Source: Bacteroidaceae bacterium (GTDB lineage Bacteria > Bacteroidota > Bacteroidia > Bacteroidales > Barnesiellaceae_A). Taken from it: a stretch of 64,000 nucleotides of DNA. Where the stretch lies: the NCBI GenBank assembly GCA_017410245.1, contig JAFQRE010000039.1, forward strand, positions 1-64,000. Reading direction: 5' to 3'. Under the pieces are notes generated by a model. That model was not told the DNA's origin. It worked only from the letters and a program-made list of their open reading frames with translations, and made no database searches. Below are positions 18,101 through 26,473 of the stretch, piece after piece. The first letter of the stretch is position 1. Every line of letters starts with the position of its first letter. The position numbers were made by a program, and so were the translations under genes.

Positions 18101-20781
18101 AGCCTGTAGATGCGTTGTTTATGGCCGAACTATATGATGCTTCACTCGATGCGCTGAAAGCTCACTCGTGGCATTTCAATCCTTCCTATTACCCCTCGGT
18201 GAAAAACCGTCTGTCGGCTGCATATAGATGGTATTATATGAGAGATAGACAAGCATATATCAATTACTACACCGAGACGGTAGGACAGTATGTAGGAGAA
18301 GTGTTACCAATACTCAATAATTACCTCCATGTAGGTGCTATGTCGTATGGTGTAACGATGCGAGGAGGAGGCAAGTATGTTGCAATGGTAAAAAATAGCG
18401 TTGAGGAGGTTGAGATGGAGTCGGCAAATGTAACCATGGATTATGCCGAAGAGGCTGATGTTCCTGTTGAAGAAGTTGTGGTAGAGAAGCCTACATTACC
18501 GGCTGTAGCAGATTATCGTAGTAATATGGTAGAGACGGCCTTTTTCTATCCGCATCTTGTCACCGATAAAGAGGGTAAGGTGGTTGTCGAATTTACGTTG
18601 CCCGAGAGCAATACTACATGGAATTTCATCTCGCTTGCCGTAACACCCCGGTTGTACAACGGTATGTATAGCAGTACTATTGTCTCTTCAAAGCCCTTGA
18701 TGGTGCAACCCAATATGCCCCGATTTGTTCGACAAGGTGATGAAACAACATTATCTGCCATTGTTTACAATACCACTCAAGATACCTTGCAAGGTGAGGC
18801 TTATTTTACGCTGTATAATCCCGGCAATGAGCAGGTCGTATGGACAATGAGCAAGTCGGTAGTATTGCCTTCCAATGCTACTGCAACGGTTGATTTTAAG
18901 TTTTCCGTACCCGATACTATACCGCTTATGGGTGTGCGCATAGGTGCTACTGCTCAGCACTATAGCGATGGCGAACAACACATGCTGGCTGTGTTGCCGT
19001 CATGGCAATATATTACCGAAGCCAAGCCGTTCTATGTACCGACATCGACACGCGACACAACGATTGTATTTGATGCCATGCAACAACAAATGATGGACAG
19101 TGAGGCTTGTAATAAGCGTGTTACGCTGGAGTATTGTGACAATCCTGCATGGTATGCAGTGACTGCACTTCCGCCTCTTGCTGTATCGCAGGACAAGAGT
19201 GCTACATCTATTATGGCTTCGCTCTATGCCAATGTGGTTGCACAAGGCATAGTAAAGCAGAACGCTCATATCGCTTCGGCTATATCGCAATGGAGCGAAA
19301 GCAACAGCAGTGCCTTGAAGTCGCAACTCGAGAAGAATGAAGAGTTGAAACAGATGTTGCTACAACAGACTCCATGGTTGCTCGAGGCGCAAAACTCGAC
19401 CGAACAGATGCAACAGATAGCTACACTACTCGATGGGCAACGTGCGCAGGAGTTGGCTATGGAGGCTGTGAACGAGTTGCAAGCTATGCAGAGTAGCCAA
19501 GGAGGCTGGGCGTGGTTTGATGGAATGCAACCCTCGTTTGCCATGACGCTCAATATCGTGGCCGGTTTGTCGCGATTGTCGCAGTGGGGCGAGTATGATT
19601 ATACACCTATGGTTGCGTCAATGAAAATCAAGGCCTTGCAATTCTTAGACAATGAGTATGTACGACGCAATGCCCGTAAGGGTAGTCCCGACTATTACGA
19701 TTTGTGTTATCTATATGTGCGCAGTGCCAATATAGATGTGCCTCTTGTAGCCGAGGCTCGTGACATACACCGCGCGCAATTGGATAGCGTGGCTAATACG
19801 TGGTATATGCTCGATGAGATAGAAAAAGCCTATGCTGCAGTAGCATTGTATCGCTATGGATACATACAGCAAGCCGAGGATATTGTCAGATCGTTGCGTG
19901 AATATGCTGTTACCACGCCGGCGCAAGGTATGTATTGGGCCAACAATCGTAGTAGTGTATGGTATCGCAATAGTGCTATACAAGTACACTGTGCCATTTA
20001 TGAGGCTTTTGTATTGATTTCGCCGGTTACTATGGAACTCGATGCTATGCGCCAGTGGCTCTTGATGCAAAAGCAAACACAGTCGTGGGGTAATGTGCCT
20101 TCAACGCTCGATGCAGTGTCGATATTGCTCCTCTCGGGAAGCAATTGGTTGGGCAACGGCTCATCATCGCAATTGTTGTGGGGCGACAAGAAGCTCCCCA
20201 AAGCTCAGCAAGTTGAGCAGATATTGGGCTATGAGAAGTATGTGCGTGAAGGAAAAGATGTTGATGCCAATGATGCGGTATTGCGAATGACTCATCAAGG
20301 TGACAATCCCTCATGGGGTGCTCTCTATTGGCAGTATCAGAGCCCTATTGCTCATGTAGAGGCATATAAATCAGAGTCTGTAACCTTGTTGCGTGAGTAT
20401 TATGTTATGCGTGACGGAGAATGGGTGTCTATAGAGAATACCCAACTGAAAGTAGGTGATGAGGTCACTGTAAGGTTATCGTTTTATATCGACCGCGATA
20501 TGCAGTTTTTGTCGCTTGTCGATTATCGTCCAGCCTGTCTCGAACCCACCGAGCAGTTGGCTCAATATAGGTGGTGTGGGACGACCTATTGCTATTGTTC
20601 GCCTGCCGATGCCTCTATGTCGTTCTATTTCGATTATGTAGCCAAAGGTACGCATGTAGTGGAGTATCGTACCTATGTCGATAGGGTGGGCTTATACAAT
20701 ACCGGAGCAGCCACATTACAGAGCTACTATGCACCGCAATATGTTGCCCATAGCGAGGGTAGGCTGATAGCGGTTGATTGA
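15163..20781 (+). CDS. very large alpha-2-macroglobulin family protein
   Basis: A 1872-residue exported protein with a signal peptide (about residues 1-20). The first 400 residues are mostly helical and of unknown type. Macroglobulin repeats follow: SIYRPGQKLLYSALVY near 528 marks the MG2-like domain. An acidic, bait-like stretch rich in Glu and Val lies at about 1075-1120. The A2M signature (LPESNTTWNFISLAVTPR) is near 1145, and a helical toroid domain spans about 1310-1660. Macroglobulins trap attacking proteases. The region that would carry the CxEQ thioester (near 1335, LPPLAVSQDKSATS) has no such motif, so covalent trapping is not expected. No PBP1c gene, the usual proteobacterial partner, is adjacent. 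It is monocistronic and ends at a strong hairpin. Confidence 0.88.
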   Translation: MRWIYVALMLWVCHVTVMATDHSYEEKCRALQEYPGTVLKEAREVINSTYKDKLSPQFIDALMQVSAAQLLIDTDSTAAVVDNIEQKIMLCDNAVDRSIIALYLSELYADVLGRRYYYYERQSYIKGNEEIATWNTRNFYDKIDSLHTIALQPARLLQKSSIDTYRLIIGIDGYEGNDAWKWVKKFYPTMYDFVVRVIYSDVKAQYRKEQDSTFIQEELEKIVRYHSRHRHDAARFMWHLTQLQYDYRDMPHNEEYCVALDALIDRYASKSFVIEAVIARYSVPDFETSSTALKERYDRLMSWVERYPHYYRTDVLRMMCAELSAVSVSAMVQEVIPLGSPVNISLIYRNVESLRYELSRCVVGTPMQDISEAGKLPKEYISRNTMVCEGIDFADHHKELCLDTLGTGVYCLEIVSGNERDSILFVVMPYMLYTINALPQATFVMLSDMNSNQPVAGEMLLLNSTAGGVVDTLFTDDNGMCRIDRKRYPASCYISLANMAHNPFRTRIDAVHQYTSKVEPRVQLFTDRSIYRPGQKLLYSALVYLRDDDNSTVVENKLVPVEILDNNYNVVARDTIRTDRYGSVYGEFAIPDKASPGRWILRVRGNGLVATQYIDVAEYKRPQFRVECNAIEGIYSYGDSVQVTGFATNYMGTPVAFAAVKFAVRRFSYMRSGGEIVAQGESRTDADGGFMCSFFTSEPQEEYWRMWGARYVVEVVVTADNGESQSGEAYVSVSGSSVMFRLNFPEKVCSDNKQDVEVTIVNGNHTPQQLPYKVALYSLQGRSVGQSLQAMHRCDTAMWTKHQSAGESNVVLPYDMLQSGAYRIITSTIVKDGTIVKDSTDFVYYSPCEVRPPIPVAMWLPTSSLVVADGDTAHIAVGSSFSQVVLSCFISDGDKQVEYRRYNLDDSIVTIDIPFDASCHDVVQLLVVLTYGREVYSNSIDIVRKQPDMQLIITPTTFRDKTMPGSHEKWQFTVRNVQGEPVDALFMAELYDASLDALKAHSWHFNPSYYPSVKNRLSAAYRWYYMRDRQAYINYYTETVGQYVGEVLPILNNYLHVGAMSYGVTMRGGGKYVAMVKNSVEEVEMESANVTMDYAEEADVPVEEVVVEKPTLPAVADYRSNMVETAFFYPHLVTDKEGKVVVEFTLPESNTTWNFISLAVTPRLYNGMYSSTIVSSKPLMVQPNMPRFVRQGDETTLSAIVYNTTQDTLQGEAYFTLYNPGNEQVVWTMSKSVVLPSNATATVDFKFSVPDTIPLMGVRIGATAQHYSDGEQHMLAVLPSWQYITEAKPFYVPTSTRDTTIVFDAMQQQMMDSEACNKRVTLEYCDNPAWYAVTALPPLAVSQDKSATSIMASLYANVVAQGIVKQNAHIASAISQWSESNSSALKSQLEKNEELKQMLLQQTPWLLEAQNSTEQMQQIATLLDGQRAQELAMEAVNELQAMQSSQGGWAWFDGMQPSFAMTLNIVAGLSRLSQWGEYDYTPMVASMKIKALQFLDNEYVRRNARKGSPDYYDLCYLYVRSANIDVPLVAEARDIHRAQLDSVANTWYMLDEIEKAYAAVALYRYGYIQQAEDIVRSLREYAVTTPAQGMYWANNRSSVWYRNSAIQVHCAIYEAFVLISPVTMELDAMRQWLLMQKQTQSWGNVPSTLDAVSILLLSGSNWLGNGSSSQLLWGDKKLPKAQQVEQILGYEKYVREGKDVDANDAVLRMTHQGDNPSWGALYWQYQSPIAHVEAYKSESVTLLREYYVMRDGEWVSIENTQLKVGDEVTVRLSFYIDRDMQFLSLVDYRPACLEPTEQLAQYRWCGTTYCYCSPADASMSFYFDYVAKGTHVVEYRTYVDRVGLYNTGAATLQSYYAPQYVAHSEGRLIAVD

Positions 20782-20802
20782 TAGAGGGTGTGTTGTAATA
20801 TA

Positions 20803-20837
20803 AATTTGTTGCCGGGGAAATGCTTCGGCAACAAATT
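20803..20837 (+). terminator. rho-independent terminator of the macroglobulin gene
   Basis: Perfect 12-base stem (AATTTGTTGCCG at 20803-20814, CGGCAACAAATT at 20826-20837), followed by a T-rich stretch, 22 bases past the stop. Confidence 0.85.
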
Positions 20838-20876
20838 TTATTTTGTGAAAATATGTAATATTTCATAATAAAGATT

Positions 20877-20884
20877 TATATTTG
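20877..20884 (+). promoter_or_regulatory. -7 element upstream of the lipoprotein/DUF5723 operon
   Basis: TATATTTG fits the Bacteroidetes -7 consensus and lies 112 bases before the lipoprotein ATG, giving a moderately long leader. No clear -33 box is visible. Confidence 0.4.
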
Positions 20885-20996
20885 TCATGAAAAACGCAAA
20901 TATACACCTATATAGATGTGTTAGAAGGTAGCAAAATGTTGTGTTTTAGCAATGCTGAATAGAAAAAAAATGTAAAATATAATTTATTCTCACATT

Positions 20997-22808
20997 ATGT
21001 TTAATAAAAAACTTATTGCCCGAATATTCGGTTGGGGCACTTCTTTTGTCGTAGCAACAGCTTTGTTGAGTGGTTGTGACAAGTCGTATGACTTAGACCA
21101 ATTGGGTGGAGACATCACCTTGTTTGAGAATGGAGTTACAGCTCCGGTAGGTAATACCGATAAATTCTACTTGAAAGACTTTATTGAGGAGAATGATTTG
21201 TTGCAAACCGATAGTGTGACAGGCAACTACGTCATACGTTATAGTGGCGAGTCGGCAACTTCGTTGAGTCTTCCCTCTTTCAATATCGATGGTTATAGCG
21301 AGTCATTCCCACCCGTTCACCTCGATTTCTTTGAGTCTGTTAAGAATAATGAGCAACTATCGGGTATTATCGATTTGCTCGAGATGGTGGGCTACTATCA
21401 TGGTGATAAAATCCCCGAGATAACCAATCCGCTTACCGGAGAGCGTGAGCATCTTATCGTACCCAGTGTACATGCCGAGATAGAGCACGATGTGGAGGTT
21501 TTTGAAATAGATGTTCCTGTTCCCGAGGAGTTGATAGATGTGAAGAACATATCACTCGGTGATGGTGCTATAATAGAGATGACTTTCCACGCCGAGGGCT
21601 TCCCTGTGACGCTCGACTCGGTTTTGTTCGACTTTATCGTACACCCACCTCTACAGATGCATATCGAACGCATGGACGAGACCATATTGTTCGACCCGTC
21701 TCACATGACCTATGAGATAAAACATAAGTTGCCATGTGTCAATGGTAAGTTAGATGATAAAGTAACGTTCCGTCTCGTGGAGTTACACTTTGAAGAGCCC
21801 TTGACACGCAACGAAAATGGCGAGTTGGCAATTTTTGCTGAGTTTGAGTATGAAGGCTCTGTCGATATCAATCATGAGTTTGACCTTACCGGTTGGACAC
21901 CTGTGATGGATATGAACGTAGGATTTAGCCTTGGCGAATCTGCTGTAGAAGAGGTAGAGGCCTGTGTGCAAGCCCAAGTCGATCCTATTGCTTTGTCGCA
22001 AGAAATCGAAGGTCTGCCCGAGATATTGACTCGTCCCGAGAATTGCCTCGATTTGCGTTATCTTACATTGCAACTCGATGTCAATAATGGTACACCTGCA
22101 GCCTTGGAGACTCAACTTAAGTTGCAATCTACTTTCCATGACGGTAGCATGACCGAGGAGATAGGACCAGAAAATCCGTTGAGAATAGCTCCCAATGCTT
22201 TGCAAAAGATAATCATATCGAACGAAGAAAAGTATAAAGATGAGCCCGGATATATACCTAACTTGCACAAGTTGATGTATCGCATTCCCAAGATGCTCTC
22301 TCTCGAGGCTGTGCCTTCAATTCCTCCTACCGATGTGAAGATAGATTTGCGTAAAGAGTTTAATGTTGCTATCAATTATGCGCTCTCAGTACCTATCATC
22401 TTTGGTGGTGATTTGGCTTTGCACCTTTCTGGCGATTTTGGCGACTTGGGTGCCGACATAGCAGCTTTGTCGGAGAATGCTGCCAAAGTAGGCCTTTCGG
22501 GCAATATAGAGAATACATTGCCCCTGAATGTAAACTTGGACATCGAGCCTGTAGATGCCGATGGCAATGTACTGCGTGGTGTGACAATAGAGGGAATACC
22601 TATGACTGTGAAGGCCAATGATGTGACTCCCCTTAAGATTGTAGTTAGTGCCGAGGCCGGCAATGACCTCGATGAATTATACACCTTGCGATATGTGCTC
22701 AGTGGCAATGCCGGTGGCGAGAGCAACAGTCTGCGTCCCGACCAATATCTGCAATTCAGCGACATCAAATTGTCGTTGCCCGAAGGTATAACAGTAATGG
22801 TAAAATAA
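20997..22808 (+). CDS. uncharacterised outer-envelope lipoprotein
   Basis: A 603-residue lipoprotein with a lipobox LLSGC (Cys27) after a hydrophobic leader. The mature part is acidic and beta-rich with few cysteines, and shows repeated phrases of the type LPLNVNLDIEPVDADGNVL and YALSVPIIFGGDLAL, suggesting immunoglobulin-like or LEA-like strands. I do not recognise a named family. It is followed after 14 bases by a DUF5723 barrel-like gene, so the pair probably works together in the outer membrane. TATATTTG at 20877-20884 gives a likely promoter, and the shared terminator is at 24227-24261. Confidence 0.8.
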   Translation: MFNKKLIARIFGWGTSFVVATALLSGCDKSYDLDQLGGDITLFENGVTAPVGNTDKFYLKDFIEENDLLQTDSVTGNYVIRYSGESATSLSLPSFNIDGYSESFPPVHLDFFESVKNNEQLSGIIDLLEMVGYYHGDKIPEITNPLTGEREHLIVPSVHAEIEHDVEVFEIDVPVPEELIDVKNISLGDGAIIEMTFHAEGFPVTLDSVLFDFIVHPPLQMHIERMDETILFDPSHMTYEIKHKLPCVNGKLDDKVTFRLVELHFEEPLTRNENGELAIFAEFEYEGSVDINHEFDLTGWTPVMDMNVGFSLGESAVEEVEACVQAQVDPIALSQEIEGLPEILTRPENCLDLRYLTLQLDVNNGTPAALETQLKLQSTFHDGSMTEEIGPENPLRIAPNALQKIIISNEEKYKDEPGYIPNLHKLMYRIPKMLSLEAVPSIPPTDVKIDLRKEFNVAINYALSVPIIFGGDLALHLSGDFGDLGADIAALSENAAKVGLSGNIENTLPLNVNLDIEPVDADGNVLRGVTIEGIPMTVKANDVTPLKIVVSAEAGNDLDELYTLRYVLSGNAGGESNSLRPDQYLQFSDIKLSLPEGITVMVK

Positions 22809-22822
22809 AATAGCAATATACA

Positions 22823-24205
22823 ATGAAACAATCATATATAAAATCTTTGCTTGCTGCAGTATCGGTATGCTGCGCAATGGGTGTGTCGGCTCAAGCACTA
22901 CACTCGAGCTACTTCTTAGATGGTATGGTGCAACGCCATGAGTTGAATGCCGCCTTTGGTGGCGAGGCCAATTTTATTGCCATACCCGGTATTTCGGGTT
23001 TCCAATTGGGAGCTTCTACCAATTTTGGATTGGCCAATTTTGTTTTCCACAATCCTTCGGGCGATGGCTTGTTGTTGGGCTTGTCTAAACAAATTTCGGC
23101 CGAGCAGTTCCTCGGTGGGCTTCCTATCAACAATCAGCTTGATGTGCAATTGGAGATACCTGTCGTTTCGGTAGGTTTCAGAGGAATGGGTGGTTTCAAT
23201 ACCATCACTATAAAGGAACGTACCTTTATAGGTGCCAATATCCCTTCATCGCTCTTCTCATTCTTGAAGTTGGGAGCCGATCCTACAACCGGTATAGCTC
23301 GCTATGATATAGACAATCTTACAATCAATACCAACAACTATGTAGAGTTGGCATTGGGACATTCGCGTAAGCTCGATGCGCTTGAAGGATTTTCTTATGG
23401 AGCCAAACTGAAGTTTTTGGTGGGAGCGTTCGGTGCAACTGTTTCGATGGAACACATCGGTATAGAGATGTCGGCCAATAAGTGGATGGTGCAGACACAA
23501 GGTTATGCTGCGTTGTCGAGCGGATTGCAGTTTGACTATGACGAGAATAATGAACTGTCGGGTATCAATTCAGAGAATTTAGGCTTAGGCGGTTTTGGAA
23601 TGGGTGTAGATTTGGGTGCAGTATATACTCCGGCTGCATTGCCCGACTTAACCGTATCGGTGGGTGTCAATGATATAGGTTTCATATCGTGGAATGACGT
23701 GAGCACCGTTACAACGAAGGGCGAGTTTGAGTACACCGGTTTTGAGACCATAACAACCGACGAGGCTACACTCAACGAGCAGATAGACGACTTGGTAGAT
23801 GACGTGATGGGCTTGATAAAATTGCAACCCGGCGAGACTGTAACTCAGCAAAAGATGTTGCAAACAACCCTCAACGTGGGTGCCGAGTATGCCATTCTCA
23901 ATCGTAAGATTTCGTTTGGTTTGCTCTCATCAACTCGTTTTGGTGCACCCTATACCTATGCCGAGGGTATGGCAGTTGTTAATTTCCGCCCTGCATCGTG
24001 GTTCCAAGCTGCTATTAACGGCTCTATCTCTACTCAAGGTGCGGCAGTGGGTGCATTGCTTACTTTCTGTCCCAATGGTGCTAACATCTTCTTTGGTTGC
24101 GACTATGTTACACCCAACATGAAGTTTAGTGCCGAGGGAATACCTCTATATGCTACCCGTGCCAATCTGCGTACAGGTATCATCGTAACTTTTGGTAAGA
24201 AATAA
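22823..24205 (+). CDS. DUF5723 family outer membrane protein
   Basis: A 460-residue protein with a signal peptide (cut after VSAQA, about residue 25), then the DUF5723 opening SSYFLDGMVQRHELNAAFGG. The rest is a run of amphipathic strands with aromatic girdles (for example ASWFQAAINGSISTQGAAVG) and ends in RANLRTGIIVTFGKK, all consistent with an outer-membrane beta-barrel. The function of DUF5723 is unknown. It is the second gene of a two-gene operon with the preceding lipoprotein, which might be its surface or periplasmic partner. Confidence 0.85.
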   Translation: MKQSYIKSLLAAVSVCCAMGVSAQALHSSYFLDGMVQRHELNAAFGGEANFIAIPGISGFQLGASTNFGLANFVFHNPSGDGLLLGLSKQISAEQFLGGLPINNQLDVQLEIPVVSVGFRGMGGFNTITIKERTFIGANIPSSLFSFLKLGADPTTGIARYDIDNLTINTNNYVELALGHSRKLDALEGFSYGAKLKFLVGAFGATVSMEHIGIEMSANKWMVQTQGYAALSSGLQFDYDENNELSGINSENLGLGGFGMGVDLGAVYTPAALPDLTVSVGVNDIGFISWNDVSTVTTKGEFEYTGFETITTDEATLNEQIDDLVDDVMGLIKLQPGETVTQQKMLQTTLNVGAEYAILNRKISFGLLSSTRFGAPYTYAEGMAVVNFRPASWFQAAINGSISTQGAAVGALLTFCPNGANIFFGCDYVTPNMKFSAEGIPLYATRANLRTGIIVTFGKK

Positions 24206-24226
24206 TCGTGTAAGAGTGAGTATAAG

Positions 24227-24261
24227 ATGACGGTAACATACTTGTTGCCGTCATTTTTTTT
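24227..24261 (+). terminator. terminator of the lipoprotein/DUF5723 operon
   Basis: 10-base stem (ATGACGGTAA with TTGCCGTCAT, one G-T pair) followed by eight Ts, 22 bases past the DUF5723 stop. Confidence 0.9.
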
Positions 24262-24281
24262 AAGACAATCCCAATGTAAGT

Positions 24282-24537
24282 AATTGGGGCCTATGCGACA
24301 ACATCAACTCACCCCTATTTCCCCAATTATTCAAGTAATCAGTGGGCCATGTACCAACACATTGTAAAATGCAATGAGCATTTGGTCGATACTACACCTA
24401 TCGATATTGTAGTCCCCTCTGGTACAGCCATTCAAAATCTACGCAATTATATAATAAATGCCACATTGAGAATCCAATCTTGGTGTGGTATTATTTACAC
24501 CCATGCCACTTCTAATACGATGGTAGAGTCGTTGTAA
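24282..24537 (+). pseudogene. decayed fragment of a DUF4886/SGNH-hydrolase-like gene
   Basis: The 456-base gap before the acyltransferase contains an open stretch whose translation includes AYATTSTHPYFPNY, then NQWAMYQHIV and IVVPSGTAIQNLRNYI. These resemble the C-terminal third of DUF4886 proteins, which are SGNH-hydrolase-like (usual pattern: THP...MYQ.IV...IPTGTAIQNAR). A stop codon lies just upstream in the same frame, there is no full-length start, and the usual catalytic Asp/His tail is not recognisable. It is most simply read as a relic. The resemblance is from memory of the family, not a search. Confidence 0.45.
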
Positions 24538-24661
24538 ATTCTCCTTGTCGATTAGGTTTTTTGGAGTCAATTTTATATTTTTGTGCTTCGATATACTATA
24601 TAAAAAAGTTATTCGGTATAGTTAAGAGATAGTCGCTTGATTATCGCCCGAAAAAATAGAG

Positions 24662-25699
24662 ATGAACAACCAACTGTTACGCCCGCAGATAGTACCGCTG
24701 TTGCGCGATGAGAATAACCTCGATATTGTGCGATACTACTTGTCGTTTGCCGTATTGTTTGCACACTTTGCCGAGCTGACAGGTACAACCAACTACTTCC
24801 CAACATCGAGCTATACGGCAGTAGGTGGCTTCTTTATGCTTAGTGGCTTTCTGGTGTTCTATAGCTATCTGCGCAGTAAGTCGCTCGGGCAGTATTTGGC
24901 ACGACGAGCCCGGCGCATATTGCCTCCTTATGTAGCCATTGTATTGCTATGTGCTGTAGGTGGTGTATTTATCTCCGACCTTTCCATACAACAATATTTC
25001 TCTTCATCGCAGTTTTGGCAATACTTAGGTGCAAACCTCACCTTCGCCAATTTCCTACAACCGGCTTTGCCGGGAGTATTCGTCGGCCATATACATGAGG
25101 CCGTCAATGGCTCGTTGTGGACCATGAAAGTAGAGGTGATGTTGTACCTCTCTATTCCCATAGCGGCATGGCTGATGGCGCGATGCAACAAGGCGTGGGC
25201 CTTGGTGGCAATATATGTTGCCTCGTACCTCTATAAGCTGTATATGGGTGTGCTGTATGAGCAATCGGGCGAGATGATATACCGCATCATGCAACGTCAG
25301 GTAGGTGGTCAGTTGTTATTCTTCTATGCCGGTGTAGCTATATTGCTCTATTTCGACTATTTCCAACGTCATGTGCGTTGGCTCTTTCCCGTAGCATTGG
25401 CAGTGGGTATAGCTTCGAAGTATGTAGCATGGTTTGATGCCATAGAGCCATTGTGTATAGCCATTGTTATTATTGGTTTTGCCTACAATTGTCGATGGTT
25501 TGTGTGGTTGCGCAAGTACGACAATATAGCCTACGACATCTATCTGTTTCACTTCCCTGTCATACAACTTGTTATACATTGGGGCATTCCTCAATGGAAT
25601 ATTTATGTAGCCCTCTTGCTCGTTGTTGTCATGACCATATCGTTGTCGTTGCTGTCGTGGTATTTTATAGAGCGACCTATCATGCGCAACAAGCACTGA
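24662..25699 (+). CDS. acyltransferase 3 (OafA/YrhL) family membrane protein
   Basis: A 345-residue membrane protein with about ten helices. It has the opening of the acyltransferase-3 family (NLDIVRYYLSFAVLFAHFAEL), the RRARRILPPYVAIVL arginine motif near residue 80 and a late YDIYLFHFPVIQLVIHW segment. Such enzymes move acetyl or other acyl groups onto surface polysaccharide, LPS or peptidoglycan. There is no glycosyltransferase cluster beside it, so the acceptor is unknown. A TATTTTTG -7 candidate lies at 24576-24583. Its stop is 53 bases from the end of the convergent cytidylate-kinase-like gene. Confidence 0.88.
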   Translation: MNNQLLRPQIVPLLRDENNLDIVRYYLSFAVLFAHFAELTGTTNYFPTSSYTAVGGFFMLSGFLVFYSYLRSKSLGQYLARRARRILPPYVAIVLLCAVGGVFISDLSIQQYFSSSQFWQYLGANLTFANFLQPALPGVFVGHIHEAVNGSLWTMKVEVMLYLSIPIAAWLMARCNKAWALVAIYVASYLYKLYMGVLYEQSGEMIYRIMQRQVGGQLLFFYAGVAILLYFDYFQRHVRWLFPVALAVGIASKYVAWFDAIEPLCIAIVIIGFAYNCRWFVWLRKYDNIAYDIYLFHFPVIQLVIHWGIPQWNIYVALLLVVVMTISLSLLSWYFIERPIMRNKH

Positions 25700-25752
25700 A
25701 CGGTCTCATGCGACCTTTCATGCGCAATGTTGTATGTATAGTAGGTATAGCC

Positions 25753-26379
25753 TTATTCTATAAGTCCCCGCTGACGAACAAACTCGGCAATGAGTTGCGC
25801 AGCCGCTTTGGTGCCTATGGCCGATGAGTTGATACACATGTCATACGTAGCGCCATCGCCCCACACCTTGTCGGTGTAGAAGTTGTAGTATGCAGCACGT
25901 ATTTTGTTGCGTTTTTGTGCCAAGTCGCGTGCTTCACTCTCGCCCATACCGCTGTTGCGCTCGATGATGCGACGCACGCAGTCCTCCTCCTTGGCATGGA
26001 TAAATACACTCACACAACCCTTGTAGTCGCGCAGAATATAGTCGGCACAGCGACCTACGATGACGGCATTGTGCTTGTCGGCAATATCGCGTATGACATC
26101 GGATTGTACCTTGAAAATCATCTCGTCCGACCAACCTCCCGACGGCATACCGCTGGCACCGCTGAGCCACCCTTTCGATAGCGCGTTGAAGAAACGATTG
26201 GGTGCTTTCTCATCTACACGCTCGAAGCACTCGGTACACAGACCGCTCGCTTTTGAGGCTTCGAGTATCAACTCTTTGTCGTAGTAGTTGAGGTTAAGCA
26301 TCTCGGCAAGGTACTTGCCTATTTCGCGTCCACCGCTACCAAATTGGCGACCGATGGTAATGATGAGGTTGTCTTTCAT
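25753..26379 (-). CDS. cytidylate kinase-like family protein
   Basis: A 208-residue P-loop protein of the cytidylate-kinase-like family, distinct from canonical Cmk. The P-loop region is IGRQFGSGGREIGKYLAE at the N-terminus. NAVIVGRCADYIL near 105 and the basic lid SEARDLAQKRNKIRAAYY near 150-168 match the family. It presumably phosphorylates a nucleotide or related small molecule, but the natural substrate is not established. The ATG at 26379 is chosen over a TTG 15 bases upstream. TAAGTTTG at 26402-26409 is a plausible -7 box. Confidence 0.88.
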   Translation of the reverse strand: MKDNLIITIGRQFGSGGREIGKYLAEMLNLNYYDKELILEASKASGLCTECFERVDEKAPNRFFNALSKGWLSGASGMPSGGWSDEMIFKVQSDVIRDIADKHNAVIVGRCADYILRDYKGCVSVFIHAKEEDCVRRIIERNSGMGESEARDLAQKRNKIRAAYYNFYTDKVWGDGATYDMCINSSAIGTKAAAQLIAEFVRQRGLIE

Positions 26380-26401
26380 ATCTTTGAAATTCAATAAAGT
26401 A

Positions 26402-26409
26402 CAAACTTA
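26402..26409 (-). promoter_or_regulatory. -7 element of the cytidylate-kinase-like gene
   Basis: TAAGTTTG on the minus strand, 22 bases before the ATG at 26379. Confidence 0.4.
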
Positions 26410-26473
26410 AGAAAAATAGTGTCATATATCAACCGGGCGATATTCTGAAATAGTGTGCCGGCTGAGGGCATCG

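Noticed and set aside
20838-20884. Possible third copy of the duplicated promoter module, with scattered GTGAAAATAT and ATTTCAT matches
   Set aside because: Similarity is limited to short AT-rich words; neither the TGAAGT/ACTTCA palindrome nor the 44-bp spacing is present.
20887-20931. 14-codon ORF in the leader of the lipoprotein operon (MKNANIHLYRCVRR)
   Set aside because: It starts 3 bases after the -7 box, so it is probably upstream of or at the transcription start, and shows no attenuator structure or amino-acid bias.
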